The notes: generated from the letters alone by a model not told the origin. Positions 1 through 8,564 are shown, numbered from the stretch's first letter. The stretch: DNA of 64,000 bases from DAOUAG01 sp034432935 (GCA_034432935.1 DAOUBD010000028.1:4915-68914); one strand, 5' to 3'. A program made the numbers and translations.

Positions 1-102
1 GAGCGGGCCTTCCTAGCTGGCGCCCACATCGAGGCCGTCTTGGGCCCGGCCCGGGATAAACTTATGGGCCACGGCGGCCTCGCGGCCATCCTGCGCTACT
101 GA
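1..102 (+). CDS. C-terminal end of an unidentified protein (5' truncated by window)
   Basis: An open frame enters from the left edge and ends at the TGA at 100-102, leaving 33 C-terminal residues (ERAFLAGAHIEAVLG... ending ILRY). The fragment has the high-G+C codon use of the neighbouring genes, so it is probably a real gene tail. I do not recognise the family: it is too short to carry a diagnostic motif. It ends about 50 bases before the cyclophilin gene, which has its own -10 element, so the two need not be co-transcribed. Confidence 0.5.
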   Translation, partial: ERAFLAGAHIEAVLGPARDKLMGHGGLAAILRY

Positions 103-140
103 CGAACCGCCGGCGGCGTGACACAAGGCGCCCGCCCGCC

Positions 141-146
141 GATAAT
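141..146 (+). promoter_or_regulatory. -10 element (GATAAT) of the cyclophilin gene, near-leaderless
   Basis: GATAAT is followed by 8 bases and then the ATG at 155. The expected start point, about 7 bases past the hexamer, falls within 2 bases of the start codon, so the mRNA would be leaderless or nearly so. No clear -35 was seen. One of several genes here with this spacing. Confidence 0.45.
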
Positions 147-154
147 ACGAGGCG

Positions 155-853
155 ATGCGCCACCTCCATCTTCTGATCGCCTTCCCGCTTCTAGCGGCGC
201 TTGCCGCTCTCTCCGCCGCCTGCGGGGGCGGCGGAGAAGAGGCGCCCCCGACGACTGCGGGCCGCGGGACGGTGACGCCGGCCGCCCAGACGGCAGCGCC
301 CGCGGCCGCCCAAACCTACACCCCCGCCAAGCCCAGCTGCCCCGAGGCTTCGGGCGCCGTTCCGGAGGTAAAGATGAAGCGTTACGACCAAGCCCCGCCC
401 ATGACCATCGACCCCCAGAAGAAGTACACGGCTACCGTCAAGACCGTTCGCGGCGACTTCACCATCGTCCTGCGGCCAGACCTGGCGCCGCAGCACGTCA
501 ACAGCTTCGTCTTTCTCGCCCGCGACGGCTTCTTCGACGGGGTGACCTTCCACCGGGTGGAGCCTGGCTTCGTCATCCAGGGCGGCGACCCCACCGGCAC
601 GGGCACAGGCGGCCCCGGCTACAAATTGCCGGCCGAATTCACCCAGAAGGAGACCTTCGTCCGGGGCGTCGTCGGCATGGCCCGCACTGCCGACCCCAAC
701 AGCGCCGGCAGCCAGTTTTTCGTGACCCTGGGTGACGCGCACCACCTGGACGGCCAATACACGATCTTCGGCACCGTCTCTTCGGGCATGGATGTCGTGG
801 ACTGCATCCAGCGGGGGGACGCCATCATCGCCATTGAGATCAGCGAGCAGTAG
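155..853 (+). CDS. Lipoprotein peptidyl-prolyl cis-trans isomerase (cyclophilin type)
   Basis: A 232-residue exported cyclophilin that should catalyse cis-trans isomerisation of Xaa-Pro bonds in proteins outside the membrane. The N-terminus is a lipoprotein signal peptide with lipobox LSAAC (Cys23), followed by a Gly/Ala/Pro/Thr-rich linker to about residue 65. The cyclophilin fold fills the C-terminal 150 residues, with FHRV, FVIQGGDPTGTG (residues about 130-150) and GSQFFV, the usual active-site and core motifs. The ATG at 155 gives an intact signal peptide and sits just after a -10-like hexamer. It converges on lipA with a 16-base gap. Family assignment is firm; the substrate proteins are unknown. 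Confidence 0.93.
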   Translation: MRHLHLLIAFPLLAALAALSAACGGGGEEAPPTTAGRGTVTPAAQTAAPAAAQTYTPAKPSCPEASGAVPEVKMKRYDQAPPMTIDPQKKYTATVKTVRGDFTIVLRPDLAPQHVNSFVFLARDGFFDGVTFHRVEPGFVIQGGDPTGTGTGGPGYKLPAEFTQKETFVRGVVGMARTADPNSAGSQFFVTLGDAHHLDGQYTIFGTVSSGMDVVDCIQRGDAIIAIEISEQ

Positions 854-869
854 CGCCGGCGGAGCGCGC

Positions 870-1769
870 TTAGGCCCGCTGTACCCTGGCGAGGGCCCGC
901 CCCACGGCGCGCTCCGCGTGGTAGGAGGATCGCACCAAGGGCCCCGCCTCCACGTGGCGGAACCCCAGCGCCAGGGCGTCCTGGCGTAAGGATTCGAACT
1001 CTTCGGGGTGATAGAACCGCTGCACCGGCAGATACCGGGGGCCCGGCCGCAGATATTGGCCGACGGTTAGCACGTCCACCCCAGCGTCGACCAGATCCGC
1101 GAACACCCGCAGCAGCTCGTGCTTCGTCTCCCCTAGGCCCACCATCAGCCCGCTCTTAGTGATTGCGGCCGGGGCCATCTCCTTGGCCCGGCGCAGCAGC
1201 TCCAGCGAGCGCTCGTAGCGCGCCTTAGGGCGGACTCTGGGGTACAACCGCGGCACCGTCTCCATGTTGTGGGCCAGCACATCTGGGCCAGCCGCCATCA
1301 CTGCCGCCAGCGCCTCCCAGTCCCCCATGAAATCCGGCACCAAGAGCTCCACCGTCGTCCCGGGCGAGAGGTTACGGATACGGCGCACGCTCTCTGCGAA
1401 GATGCCGGCGCCGCCATCGGGCAGGTCATCCCGGTTGACGGAGGTGATGACAGCGTGGGCCACGCCCATGGCGCGGACGGCGCGGGCCACCCGCCGAGGC
1501 TCGAGGGCATCGAGGCCGGCAGGACGGCCGGACTTCACGGCGCAGAAGCCGCAGGCCCGGGTGCAGGTGTCGCCCAGGACGAGAAAGGTGGCGGTGCCTG
1601 CCTCCCAGCACTCCCCGATGTTGGGGCAGCGCGCCTCCTGGCACACCGTGTGCAGGCCGGCCCAGCGCACCAGCGCCTGTACCCGCAGGTAGTTCGGGCC
1701 CCCGGGGAAGCGAACGGTAAGCCACGGGGGCTTCCGCTGCGGACTCGAGCCGCCGGTCATCTCGGCCAC
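870..1769 (-). CDS. lipA: Lipoyl synthase (radical SAM)
   Basis: This 299-residue protein inserts two sulfur atoms into the octanoyl group on lipoyl domains of 2-oxoacid dehydrogenases and the glycine cleavage H protein. Both iron-sulfur signatures are visible: the auxiliary cluster motif C43-x4-C48-x5-C54 (CQEARCPNIGEC) and the radical SAM motif C69-x3-C73-x2-C76 (CTRACGFC). Length is normal. The start is GTG at 1769; an ATG three codons inside (1760) is the alternative. A TAGAAT hexamer 6 bases upstream would put transcription start on the GTG itself, favouring a leaderless message. No lipB or lipoate ligase is adjacent. Confidence 0.96.
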   Translation of the reverse strand: MAEMTGGSSPQRKPPWLTVRFPGGPNYLRVQALVRWAGLHTVCQEARCPNIGECWEAGTATFLVLGDTCTRACGFCAVKSGRPAGLDALEPRRVARAVRAMGVAHAVITSVNRDDLPDGGAGIFAESVRRIRNLSPGTTVELLVPDFMGDWEALAAVMAAGPDVLAHNMETVPRLYPRVRPKARYERSLELLRRAKEMAPAAITKSGLMVGLGETKHELLRVFADLVDAGVDVLTVGQYLRPGPRYLPVQRFYHPEEFESLRQDALALGFRHVEAGPLVRSSYHAERAVGRALARVQRA

Positions 1770-1775
1770 GCCCCC

Positions 1776-1781
1776 ATTCTA
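1776..1781 (-). promoter_or_regulatory. -10 element (TAGAAT) of lipA, leaderless arrangement
   Basis: Read on the minus strand, GCTAGAAT is followed by 6 bases and then the GTG of lipA at 1769. The same GCTAGAAT string occurs on the minus strand upstream of coaE (hexamer 13777-13782) and on the plus strand before the flavoprotein gene at 44910. Confidence 0.45.
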
Positions 1782-1867
1782 GCACCCGCCTGGCAACCGG
1801 AGCGCACTTCGAGGCGTCTATCCTTGTACCTGGCGCTGAGATGACCATAGGATAGGACAGGCTCACC

Positions 1868-2530
1868 ATGCGCGATCTCCTGGTCATAGGCAGCGACACC
1901 CTGGCGCCCTACGTCCATGCCCTGAGGCAGGACGGTTATCGCGTAGAGGCATGCCCCCCGGGGCGCCTGGAGGCGCCGGCGGGCGGACGCTACGCCGCCG
2001 TCATCATCGAACTGGCGGCAGCCGCCGAGGACAGCGCTGCCAAGAGGCTGCTCGAGGCTGCTCAGCGGGGCGACGCGCCGGCCATCATCGCCATCATCCG
2101 GCCAGAGGACGCCGCCGGGTTCGACCCCGCCACCGGAGTGGACGACTTCTGCGTCGCCGGCTGCGCCCCAGAAGAGATCTGCGCCCGCGTGCGCCAGGTC
2201 ATCTGGAAGCGCCATCGGGTGGACGCGAGGAACGTTCTGAAATGCGGCGACCTGGTGATGGACCTGGCCAACTACACCGTGCACGTGGCCGGCCGCCCCG
2301 TCGAGCTGACCTACAAGGAGTACGAACTGTTGCGCTTTCTCGCCACTAACCGCGGGCGGGTCATCACCCGGGAGACGCTCCTCAGCAAGGTCTGGGGGTA
2401 CGACTTCTACGGGGGCGCCCGCACTGTGGACGTCCACATCCGCCGCCTGCGCTCCAAGATCGAGGACCGTCACAACACGTTCATCGAGACGGTGCGCAAC
2501 GTAGGCTACCGCTTTCGCGCAACCCCCTAA
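1868..2530 (+). CDS. OmpR-type winged-helix regulator with degenerate receiver domain
   Basis: A 220-residue DNA-binding protein. Residues about 130-218 are a clear OmpR/PhoB winged helix (LTYKEYELLRFLATN, RVITRETLLSKVWGYD, RTVDVHIRRLRSKIE, VGYRF). The N-terminal half has receiver length but lacks key residues: the acidic pair is absent (VIGSD near residues 6-10) and the phospho-acceptor position in YAAVIIELA is Glu48, not Asp. Phosphorylation by a kinase is therefore unlikely; Glu may mimic the active state or the domain may sense something else. No kinase gene adjoins it. ATG at 1868 follows AGGACAGG. It is convergent with the dockerin protein 13 bases away. Confidence 0.85.
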   Translation: MRDLLVIGSDTLAPYVHALRQDGYRVEACPPGRLEAPAGGRYAAVIIELAAAAEDSAAKRLLEAAQRGDAPAIIAIIRPEDAAGFDPATGVDDFCVAGCAPEEICARVRQVIWKRHRVDARNVLKCGDLVMDLANYTVHVAGRPVELTYKEYELLRFLATNRGRVITRETLLSKVWGYDFYGGARTVDVHIRRLRSKIEDRHNTFIETVRNVGYRFRATP

Positions 2531-2543
2531 GAGGGCCGCCTCC

Positions 2544-4343
2544 CTACTGGGCCATGGCGTCGGGCCAGACGCCGACGGTGCCCAGGGTGGCGCCCTCCGG
2601 CTTAAGGGAGGCGTCGAACGATGCGCTCTGGCCGGGCCCCAGCACATTCGGGCTGGCGTAGGCGAACTTGCTGCGGAAGACGGCCCCATTGGCGTCGTAG
2701 AAGGCGAGGCAGGCCTTCACCAGCTTGTAGTTGGCGCCGGAGGCGTTGGTTATGGTTCCTGCGGCGTGGAAGTAGCCGACGAAGTCGGTGTAGGTGTTGG
2801 ACACCTGGGCCTGTAGGCCCTCCGGAGCAGGGACGAACGGCGGGTCAAAGAACTGGGCGACCTCCAACTCTACGCGATCCACGCTTCCCGCAGGCGAGAG
2901 GACCTGTACCTCGAATGGTGATTGGCCTCCCGCGGGTAGGGTCATCAGGCAAGAGTAGCCGGCGCCCGTCTTGAGGAGCTCACCGCCAGGGCCGTATATG
3001 CTGGCTTCTACCCGCACCAGGCCAACGGGACGGTCACTTTCGTTGACGATCTCCCCGGCCGCCACCAGGACGCCGCCGGAATCCACGTGCCAGCCGGTGT
3101 TGCGCAGGGTGAGATGGGCGGGCTCGGGCGTGGGGCTCGGCGCCGGGGTGCCCGAAGAGGACGGCGCCGGGCTGGGGCCCGGGCTCCCGGCCGGGCCGAT
3201 GGGCGGGCAGTCCGGCGGCTGGTCCACCGGCAGCCCAGCGGCAAAGCGGAGGATGGCCAGCGCGTCCACGGCGTCCACGATCCCGCTGCAATTCACATCG
3301 CCGAACAGCGGGTTGCCGGTGTCCAGCGCCGCGCACTCCGGCGGCTGCGCCACAGCCAGGCCGGCAGTGTGCCGGAGGACCGCCAGGGCGTCGACGGCGT
3401 CCACAGACCCATCACAGTTGACGTCCGAAACCGATGGCGGGCCAACCTGCCAATCCGGGTTGAAGCTGGCGTGGTCGGCGGTCAGGGCGTGAGCGCCGGA
3501 GCCATCGGCGTCCATAACGAAGACGTCGCTGGAGCCGAGGAGCAGGTCCACGGCGAAGGCGATCTTCGTGCCATCGGGCGACCAGTCTGGTGTGGCGTCA
3601 GGGTCCAAGACGCTGTTGGTGAGGTCCTCTTGCCCCGTGCCGTCGGCGTTCATCACCCAGATGTCCGTGCCGCTCGCTCCGCTACGGGCGAACACGATGC
3701 GGGTGCCGTCGGGAGACCATGAGGGATCGCCATCGTACCCTGGGTTGTCGGTCAGGGCGACGCGGTTGCTGCCGTCAGCGTCCATGACCATGATTTCGAA
3801 GTCGCCATCCTCGTTGCTGGCGAAGGCGATCTTGCTCCCGTCTGGCGAGAAGTCAGGGGAGGTGTCCACAGCGTGGCCTTGGCTTAGGTTTACCTGGTTG
3901 CTGCCGTCCGAGTCCATGATCCAGATCTCGTCGCCGCGGCGGAAGGCGATGGTCTGGCCGTCGGGGGACCAGGCGGGTCGCAAGTCGGGCGCCGGGTCGT
4001 CGGTGAGGCGGGTGACGTTGGCGCCATCGGCGTCCATGAGGTAGATCTCGCGGTTGCCGTCCCTCTCACTGACGAAGGCGATCTTGCTGCCGTCGGGGGA
4101 CCAGGCGGGATCGAAGTCGTTGGCCGGGTTATCGGTGAGGTTAGTCTCGCCGCCGCCGTCCTCGTTGATGACGAAGATGTCGCGCTGGCCGCTCAGGTCC
4201 CGCTCGAAGGCGATCTTGCCGTTGGCGCCGGGGAAAGTAGCGCCCGCAGGAGGGCTGGGGTTCAGGTATAGCGCTGCCAGCACCGCTGCGGCGCAGGCGG
4301 CAAGAATGACCGGAAGTAGATAACTCCTTCGGATCGCGGCCAT
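2544..4343 (-). CDS. Secreted TolB-like PD40 beta-propeller protein with dockerin-like repeats
   Basis: A 599-residue exported protein. After a signal peptide (residues 1-35) come six or more PD40/TolB blades of the type WSPDGSKIAF...I(W/Y)VMDADGS (residues about 40-300). Then two dockerin-like EF-hand repeats (DVNCDGSVDAVDALAVLR and DVNCSGIVDAVDALAILR, about 305-375), a Pro/Ser linker (about 380-405), and a C-terminal region containing two FxLYD-like segments (HLTLRNTGW..., QVSNTYTDFVGYF...). It probably acts at the cell surface in binding or assembly; no catalytic motif is seen. The dockerins closely match those of the protein at 16980-18485. No cohesin was found in the window. ATG at 4343 follows GAGAGGCG. 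Confidence 0.85.
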   Translation of the reverse strand: MAAIRRSYLLPVILAACAAAVLAALYLNPSPPAGATFPGANGKIAFERDLSGQRDIFVINEDGGGETNLTDNPANDFDPAWSPDGSKIAFVSERDGNREIYLMDADGANVTRLTDDPAPDLRPAWSPDGQTIAFRRGDEIWIMDSDGSNQVNLSQGHAVDTSPDFSPDGSKIAFASNEDGDFEIMVMDADGSNRVALTDNPGYDGDPSWSPDGTRIVFARSGASGTDIWVMNADGTGQEDLTNSVLDPDATPDWSPDGTKIAFAVDLLLGSSDVFVMDADGSGAHALTADHASFNPDWQVGPPSVSDVNCDGSVDAVDALAVLRHTAGLAVAQPPECAALDTGNPLFGDVNCSGIVDAVDALAILRFAAGLPVDQPPDCPPIGPAGSPGPSPAPSSSGTPAPSPTPEPAHLTLRNTGWHVDSGGVLVAAGEIVNESDRPVGLVRVEASIYGPGGELLKTGAGYSCLMTLPAGGQSPFEVQVLSPAGSVDRVELEVAQFFDPPFVPAPEGLQAQVSNTYTDFVGYFHAAGTITNASGANYKLVKACLAFYDANGAVFRSKFAYASPNVLGPGQSASFDASLKPEGATLGTVGVWPDAMAQ

Positions 4344-4447
4344 GTAGCGCCTCTCGCTAGTACAGACGCGCCGCGTCGCCGCTGCGATACGTCAGGCCAG
4401 GCCGGCAGCGGACGGCGGGCCGTCAACGAGGGGCGCGGCGGCCGGGA

Positions 4448-5233
4448 TCAACGGCCGCGGAAGACGGGCTGGCGCTTCTCCAGGAAGGCTCGGGCGGCCT
4501 CGCGGTGGTCCTCGGTGAGGCCGGTCATGATCATCCCCTCGGCCTCCGCCTGAAGGAGGGTGGGGAAATCGCAGACGAGGGCCAGGTTCAGGTTCTGCTT
4601 CATCCGGGCCAGGGCGATGGGCGGGCCGTTGGCCAGCTTGGCGGCTAGAGCGTAGGTCTCCTCACGCAGCCGATCGTCGGGAACGGTGCGATTGACGAGG
4701 CCGATGCGTTCGGCCTCGCGGGCGTCGATGATGTCAGCCGTAAAGTAGAGCTCCCGCGCCTTGGCAGGGCCGACTAGACGTTGCAACATCCAGGTGCCGC
4801 CGAAGTCGCCGGAGAAGCCGACGCGGGCGAAGGCAGTAGTGAACCGGGCGCTCTCCGCCGCAATGCGGATATCGCAGGCCAGGGCCAGGCTCAGCCCGGC
4901 GCCCGCGGCTGGCCCGTTGATCATGGCGATGGTGGGCTTGGGCATCTCATGCAGGAGCCGGGAGGCTTCTTCCTGCCGGCGCAGCCTGCCGACCGGGTCG
5001 GCAGGGGGCACACGGTCCACCATGGCCGATACGTCCCCGCCGGCGCAGAAGCCGCGGCCAGCGCCGGTGATCACCACACAGCGCACGTCAGCGTCCTCCG
5101 CCAGCCGGGCCAGGACATCGGCGATAGTATCCAACAGCTCAGGGTTCATGGCGTTCAGCTTCTCTGGCCGGTTCAGAGTGACGGTGGCTATGCGGTCTCT
5201 TACCTCGGTCAAGACGGTCTCTGGGCTGGTCAT
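4448..5233 (-). CDS. Enoyl-CoA hydratase/isomerase family protein
   Basis: A 261-residue crotonase-fold protein, probably hydrating or isomerising an enoyl-CoA in beta-oxidation or a related acyl-CoA pathway. Motifs include VTLNRPEKLNAMN, the first oxyanion-hole strand (GAGRGFCAGGDVSAM) and the second (MINGPAAGAGLSLALACDIR). The frame is open to 5413, but ATG at 5233 is preceded by AGAGGAGGCGCC, an excellent ribosome site, and gives the normal family length; the upstream extension is non-coding in character. Exact substrate cannot be read from sequence. EtfAB and an acyl-CoA dehydrogenase elsewhere in the window fit the same type of metabolism. Confidence 0.92.
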   Translation of the reverse strand: MTSPETVLTEVRDRIATVTLNRPEKLNAMNPELLDTIADVLARLAEDADVRCVVITGAGRGFCAGGDVSAMVDRVPPADPVGRLRRQEEASRLLHEMPKPTIAMINGPAAGAGLSLALACDIRIAAESARFTTAFARVGFSGDFGGTWMLQRLVGPAKARELYFTADIIDAREAERIGLVNRTVPDDRLREETYALAAKLANGPPIALARMKQNLNLALVCDFPTLLQAEAEGMIMTGLTEDHREAARAFLEKRQPVFRGR

Positions 5234-5361
5234 GGCGCCTCCTCTCGCTATCTCCTGCCTTGAGCCATCATAGGGGGAGTGACCACCGGCTGAAAAGCCT
5301 TGAACAGGGGCGGCGAGGGAAAACCTTGGCACGTTATTCACATATATGCGCCGCCACCCGG

Positions 5362-5389
5362 TTGACTTAAGGGCGCGCCGCGATATGCT
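5362..5389 (+). promoter_or_regulatory. Sigma-70-type promoter for the zinc-ribbon gene (TTGACT-16-TATGCT)
   Basis: TTGACT at 5362-5367 and TATGCT at 5384-5389 are separated by 16 bases, upstream of the small gene at 5436. One of the best two-box promoters in the window. Confidence 0.65.
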
Positions 5390-5435
5390 ATGCGGGAAAG
5401 AACCGCTCGCCACTGGGTAGAGGAAAGGAGCAGTG

Positions 5436-5576
5436 ATGGAAGCCTACTGCATGAAGTGCCGGACTAAGCGGGAGATGCGGAACCCGCAGCAGGTAACCCT
5501 CAAGAACGGCCGGCCGGCGACCCAGGGCTCCTGCCCGGTATGCGGGACCAAGCTCACCCGCATCGGTAAGGGCTAG
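5436..5576 (+). CDS. Small zinc-ribbon protein, DUF5679-like (46 residues)
   Basis: A 46-residue protein with two Cys pairs, CMKC (Cys5/Cys8) and CPVC (Cys33/Cys36), that should form one zinc ribbon. The core AYCMKCRTKREM ... GRPATQGSCPVCGTKL matches what I know of DUF5679, a very short family common in Chloroflexota and Actinobacteria, whose function is unknown. ATG at 5436 follows AGGAAAGGAGCAGTG, and a TTGACT/TATGCT promoter lies 50-75 bases upstream, so the gene is expressed on its own. A nucleic-acid-binding or ribosome-linked role is plausible from size and charge, but that is inference. Confidence 0.85.
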   Translation: MEAYCMKCRTKREMRNPQQVTLKNGRPATQGSCPVCGTKLTRIGKG

Positions 5577-5627
5577 GCCCCGGCCTTCCCAGGCTCCTCC
5601 GGCGCCCGCAGCGGGGAGGGAAAGGGT

Positions 5628-6470
5628 ATGCTAGAGCGGGTAGACCGGGTGCAGCTCGCCGTGCGCAACCGCACGGAGGCTGCTGTTACGTTCGCCGCCA
5701 TTCTCGACGCGCAGACCGTCGGGAAGGACGAGGTGCGTGCCCTGGCCGCTAGGCGCACCACCCTCCAGGCCGGAGAGAGCGAGTTCGAGCTGCTAGAGCC
5801 CACTGGCGATGGCCCCGTCGCCGGGCACCTTCAGCGCTGGGGAGAAGGCATCTTCGCCGCCGGCTTCTCCACGGCCGACGTGGCCGCCCTGGCGCGGCGG
5901 CTCCGGGAGCGCGGAGTCCGCTTCCAGGAGGAGGGCGGCCAACTGCACATTCCCCCGGAAGAGACCCGCGGCATGCGGGTTGTAATCTCCCCCACGGCGC
6001 GTAGATCGCCCATCGGCCTTATCTCCTGGCTCTACGAGATCACCCATATCGTCGAGGACCATCGGGAAGCGGCCCGCTTCTACGCCAGCATCTTCGGTCT
6101 CGACCCGGCGCGGTTTGCGCCCATCCACAGCGAGGAGTTCGGATATACGGGAACCCTCACCCTCTTCAACCCGCCGGCGCGTTTGGACCGCATCGAGCTC
6201 ACCCAGATCACGAATCCTTCCTCCGCCATGGGCCGCTTCTTCGCCAAGCGCGGGCCGTCCATCTACATGTGCTTCGCCGAGGCGCCGGATGCCGACCCCA
6301 TCCGCAGGCGGCTGGAGGCGCGGGGCGCCCGCTACGCCAACCAGGGAGCGGATGGCCAAGGCGTCTTCATCCATCCATCGGCCCTGCACGGCATGTTCAT
6401 GGGCATCAGCCTGACCAACAGGGCGTGGCTCTGGTCCGGCCGCCCGGAGCTGGCGGAGAAGCAGTCCTAG
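5628..6470 (+). CDS. VOC (glyoxalase/dioxygenase superfamily) protein, two domains
   Basis: A 280-residue protein with two vicinal-oxygen-chelate modules: residues about 1-125 (start LERVDRVQLAVRNRTEAAVTF) and about 135-270 (start WLYEITHIVEDHREAARFYASIFGL). The latter opening is typical of glyoxalase/bleomycin-resistance folds, which usually bind a divalent metal. ATG at 5628 has GGGAGGGAAAGGGT upstream. The reaction cannot be deduced; family members range from dioxygenases to epimerases. It follows the zinc-ribbon gene by 51 bases and converges on the histidine kinase gene. Confidence 0.82.
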   Translation: MLERVDRVQLAVRNRTEAAVTFAAILDAQTVGKDEVRALAARRTTLQAGESEFELLEPTGDGPVAGHLQRWGEGIFAAGFSTADVAALARRLRERGVRFQEEGGQLHIPPEETRGMRVVISPTARRSPIGLISWLYEITHIVEDHREAARFYASIFGLDPARFAPIHSEEFGYTGTLTLFNPPARLDRIELTQITNPSSAMGRFFAKRGPSIYMCFAEAPDADPIRRRLEARGARYANQGADGQGVFIHPSALHGMFMGISLTNRAWLWSGRPELAEKQS

Positions 6471-6555
6471 GGCCCTTCGGCCAGGCAGGCCCATCGCCGT
6501 CATCTGCCCGTCAGGGTGGGGCCATTGGGGCCGCCGGTCAGGGCATCGCAAGCCG

Positions 6556-7821
6556 TTACGCCCGGAGAACTGGCAGCTCGACCGTCACGGTGGTGCCCCG
6601 GCCCGGCGCGCTGTCGACGCGGATGCTGCCCTTGTGGGCCTCCGCTATCCACTTGGCGATGGCCAGGCCCAACCCAGCCCCGCCCATCTCCCGGGAGCGC
6701 GCCTTGTCCACACGGTAGAAGCGGTCGAAGATGTGGGGGAGAGCCTCGGGCGGTATCCCCACGCCGGTATCGGCCACCGTGGCCACCACCTTCCCATCGC
6801 GCGGGGCGACCTGAAGGCGGACGGAGGCGCCATCCCCGCTGTACTTGATGGCGTTGTCCAGAAGTATCGTCAGCAACTCCCGCAGCCGCATCTCATCGCC
6901 CTCCACGATCACCGGGCCCATCGCCTCCGTCTCGATGCTGATGCCCCTGGGCCCGGCTAGCAGGGCCATCTCCCGGGCGGTGTCCTTGGCCAGCGCGGCC
7001 ACATCCACGGGCTCCATCTCCAGCACGTCCTTGCCGGTATCGGAGCGCGCCAGCGTAAGCATCTGGCCCACCAGGCTGTTCAAACGGTCGGCCTCATGGA
7101 TGATGTCGTCCACAGACGCCATGTTGGACTCGACGGTCTGCCCGGGGTTGCGCCGCAGGATCTCCGCGTTGGCGCGGATGAGGGAGAGAGGCGTGCGGAG
7201 CTCGTGGGAGGCGTCGGCGACGAAGGTGCGTTGCTGGTCCATGGCGGCCTGGATGGGACGCAGCGCCCGGCCAGCCAGGACGTATCCCCCTGCCAGGGAA
7301 AGGACCAGCCCGGCAGCGCCGCCTCCCAGCAGGATGAAGAGGAGGCGGCGCAGCGCCTGCCGCTCCGGCTCCGTGCTGCGGCCCACCTCCAGGGCCATTG
7401 GGCGCTCGCCGGGCACGTGCACTGGGATGACGTAGATGCGGAGGTCATCGCCCTCAGAGCTCTTGGTATCCACGAACATAGGGCCGTTCTCCAGGGCCTT
7501 GGCGATCTCCTCGGCGCTGGCCAGACCCGCCAAATCAGCGTTGTCCGAACTGCGGACCACCGCGCCCGTGTCCCGCGCCAAGGCGTAAAAATAGCCGCCG
7601 GCCGTGAAGGCTGGGCCCAAGCGGATCTCCCGCAGTTGGCGGCCCCCGGGGATGGGCTGGAAGAAGGGCGCGGCGCGATCGTGCAAGTCGCTGTTGACGC
7701 CCCGGAAGAGGGCCGCCCGTGCGCTAACCAGAACCGCGGTCCCCACCGCCACCAGGATCAGCGCCACGACCCCGGCAAACCAGAGGGTCAGGCGCCAGCG
7801 AGCGCGGTTAAACAAGGTCAA
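6556..7821 (-). CDS. Sensor histidine kinase (membrane-bound)
   Basis: A 421-residue two-component sensor. The order is TM1 (residues about 11-33), an extracytoplasmic loop (about 35-155), TM2 (about 160-185), a short HAMP-like linker, then HisKA with phospho-acceptor His206 (VADASHELRTPLSL) and an HATPase_c domain with N box (DNAIKYS), G1 (VADTGVGIP), F box (IFDRFYRVD) and G2 (GAGLGLAIAK). It should autophosphorylate and pass the phosphate to the regulator encoded just upstream; the two genes overlap by 4 bases (ATGA), so they are translationally coupled. The signal is unknown; the loop has no recognisable sensor fold. Confidence 0.93.
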   Translation of the reverse strand: MTLFNRARWRLTLWFAGVVALILVAVGTAVLVSARAALFRGVNSDLHDRAAPFFQPIPGGRQLREIRLGPAFTAGGYFYALARDTGAVVRSSDNADLAGLASAEEIAKALENGPMFVDTKSSEGDDLRIYVIPVHVPGERPMALEVGRSTEPERQALRRLLFILLGGGAAGLVLSLAGGYVLAGRALRPIQAAMDQQRTFVADASHELRTPLSLIRANAEILRRNPGQTVESNMASVDDIIHEADRLNSLVGQMLTLARSDTGKDVLEMEPVDVAALAKDTAREMALLAGPRGISIETEAMGPVIVEGDEMRLRELLTILLDNAIKYSGDGASVRLQVAPRDGKVVATVADTGVGIPPEALPHIFDRFYRVDKARSREMGGAGLGLAIAKWIAEAHKGSIRVDSAPGRGTTVTVELPVLRA

Positions 7822-8489
7822 TCACCCAGGGCGTAACCGACGCCCCGAACGGTGCGGATAAGGGGGCGTTCCCCCGCCTTGTCTACCTTGCGGCGGAGGT
7901 ATGCGACATAGACGTCCACCAGGTTGGAGTCCGGAGTGTAATCGTAACCCCAAAGGTGGTCCAGGATCTGCGTCCGGGTCAGGACCCGCCCCTGGTTGCG
8001 CATGAGAAACTCCAGGAGGTTGAACTCCTTGGGGCTCAGCTCGATGACCCGGCCGGCCCGTTCAGCCCGGCGCCTTCGCAGGTCCAGCTTCAGGTCGCCC
8101 ACCGCCAGCTCCATGGGCTCTCTGGCCTGTACGCGGCGGCGGCTGAGGGCCCGCAGCCGCGCCAGCAGCTCCTGGAAGGCGAAGGGCTTTGGCAGGTAGT
8201 CATCAGCGCCGGAGTCCAGGCCCCGCACCTTGTCGTCCACCCCGTCCAGCGCCGTGAGCAGCAGCACAGGGGTGTCGATCTTGTTCCGCCGCAACCTGCG
8301 GCAGACTTCGATGCCGTCCACCACCGGCAACATTATGTCCAGCACGATGACATCGTGGTCTGTCTCCGTGGCCATGGCGAGCCCCTCCTCGCCATCGTAG
8401 GCCACGTCCACAGTGTGGCCTTCCTCTTCCAGGACTCGCCTCACTGCCTGGGCCAAGCGGCGCTCGTCTTCCACCAGCAGGATGTACAC
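7818..8489 (-). CDS. Two-component response regulator, OmpR family
   Basis: A 223-residue regulator with an intact receiver (acidic pair in LLVEDERR, phospho-acceptor Asp51 in VIVLDIMLP, Lys in YLPKPF) and a C-terminal winged helix (ELSPKEFNLLEFLM, RTQILDHLWGYD, VDVYVAYLRRKVD, VRGVGYAL). It is the partner of the kinase gene it overlaps. Start is GTG at 8489 with GGAGGAAGGGCAGC upstream. The promoter region carries two RTTAA boxes 11 bp apart (8523-8538) that could be its own binding site. Confidence 0.94.
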   Translation of the reverse strand: MYILLVEDERRLAQAVRRVLEEEGHTVDVAYDGEEGLAMATETDHDVIVLDIMLPVVDGIEVCRRLRRNKIDTPVLLLTALDGVDDKVRGLDSGADDYLPKPFAFQELLARLRALSRRRVQAREPMELAVGDLKLDLRRRRAERAGRVIELSPKEFNLLEFLMRNQGRVLTRTQILDHLWGYDYTPDSNLVDVYVAYLRRKVDKAGERPLIRTVRGVGYALGD

Positions 8490-8522
8490 GCTGCCCTTCC
8501 TCCAGCATGATAGACGCCAAAG

Positions 8523-8538
8523 ATTAAGGCCACGTTAA
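8523..8538 (-). promoter_or_regulatory. Candidate direct-repeat operator (RTTAA, 11-bp period) upstream of the response regulator
   Basis: On the plus strand, ATTAA (8523-8527) and GTTAA (8534-8538) are 11 bp apart, one helical turn, just upstream of a TATCAT -10 (minus strand, 8507-8512). Tandem sites with this spacing are typical of OmpR/PhoB-type regulators. A matching GTTAA-N6-GTTAA occurs at 23581-23596. Confidence 0.35.
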
Positions 8539-8564
8539 AGAAGCGGCCAGCCCTGGCGCCCCGC

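Noticed and set aside
1757..2689. Long open frame antisense to the regulator and dockerin genes (310 codons)
   Set aside because: It mirrors the codon pattern of the two real genes on the other strand, has no recognisable domain, and lies in high-G+C DNA where such shadows are normal.
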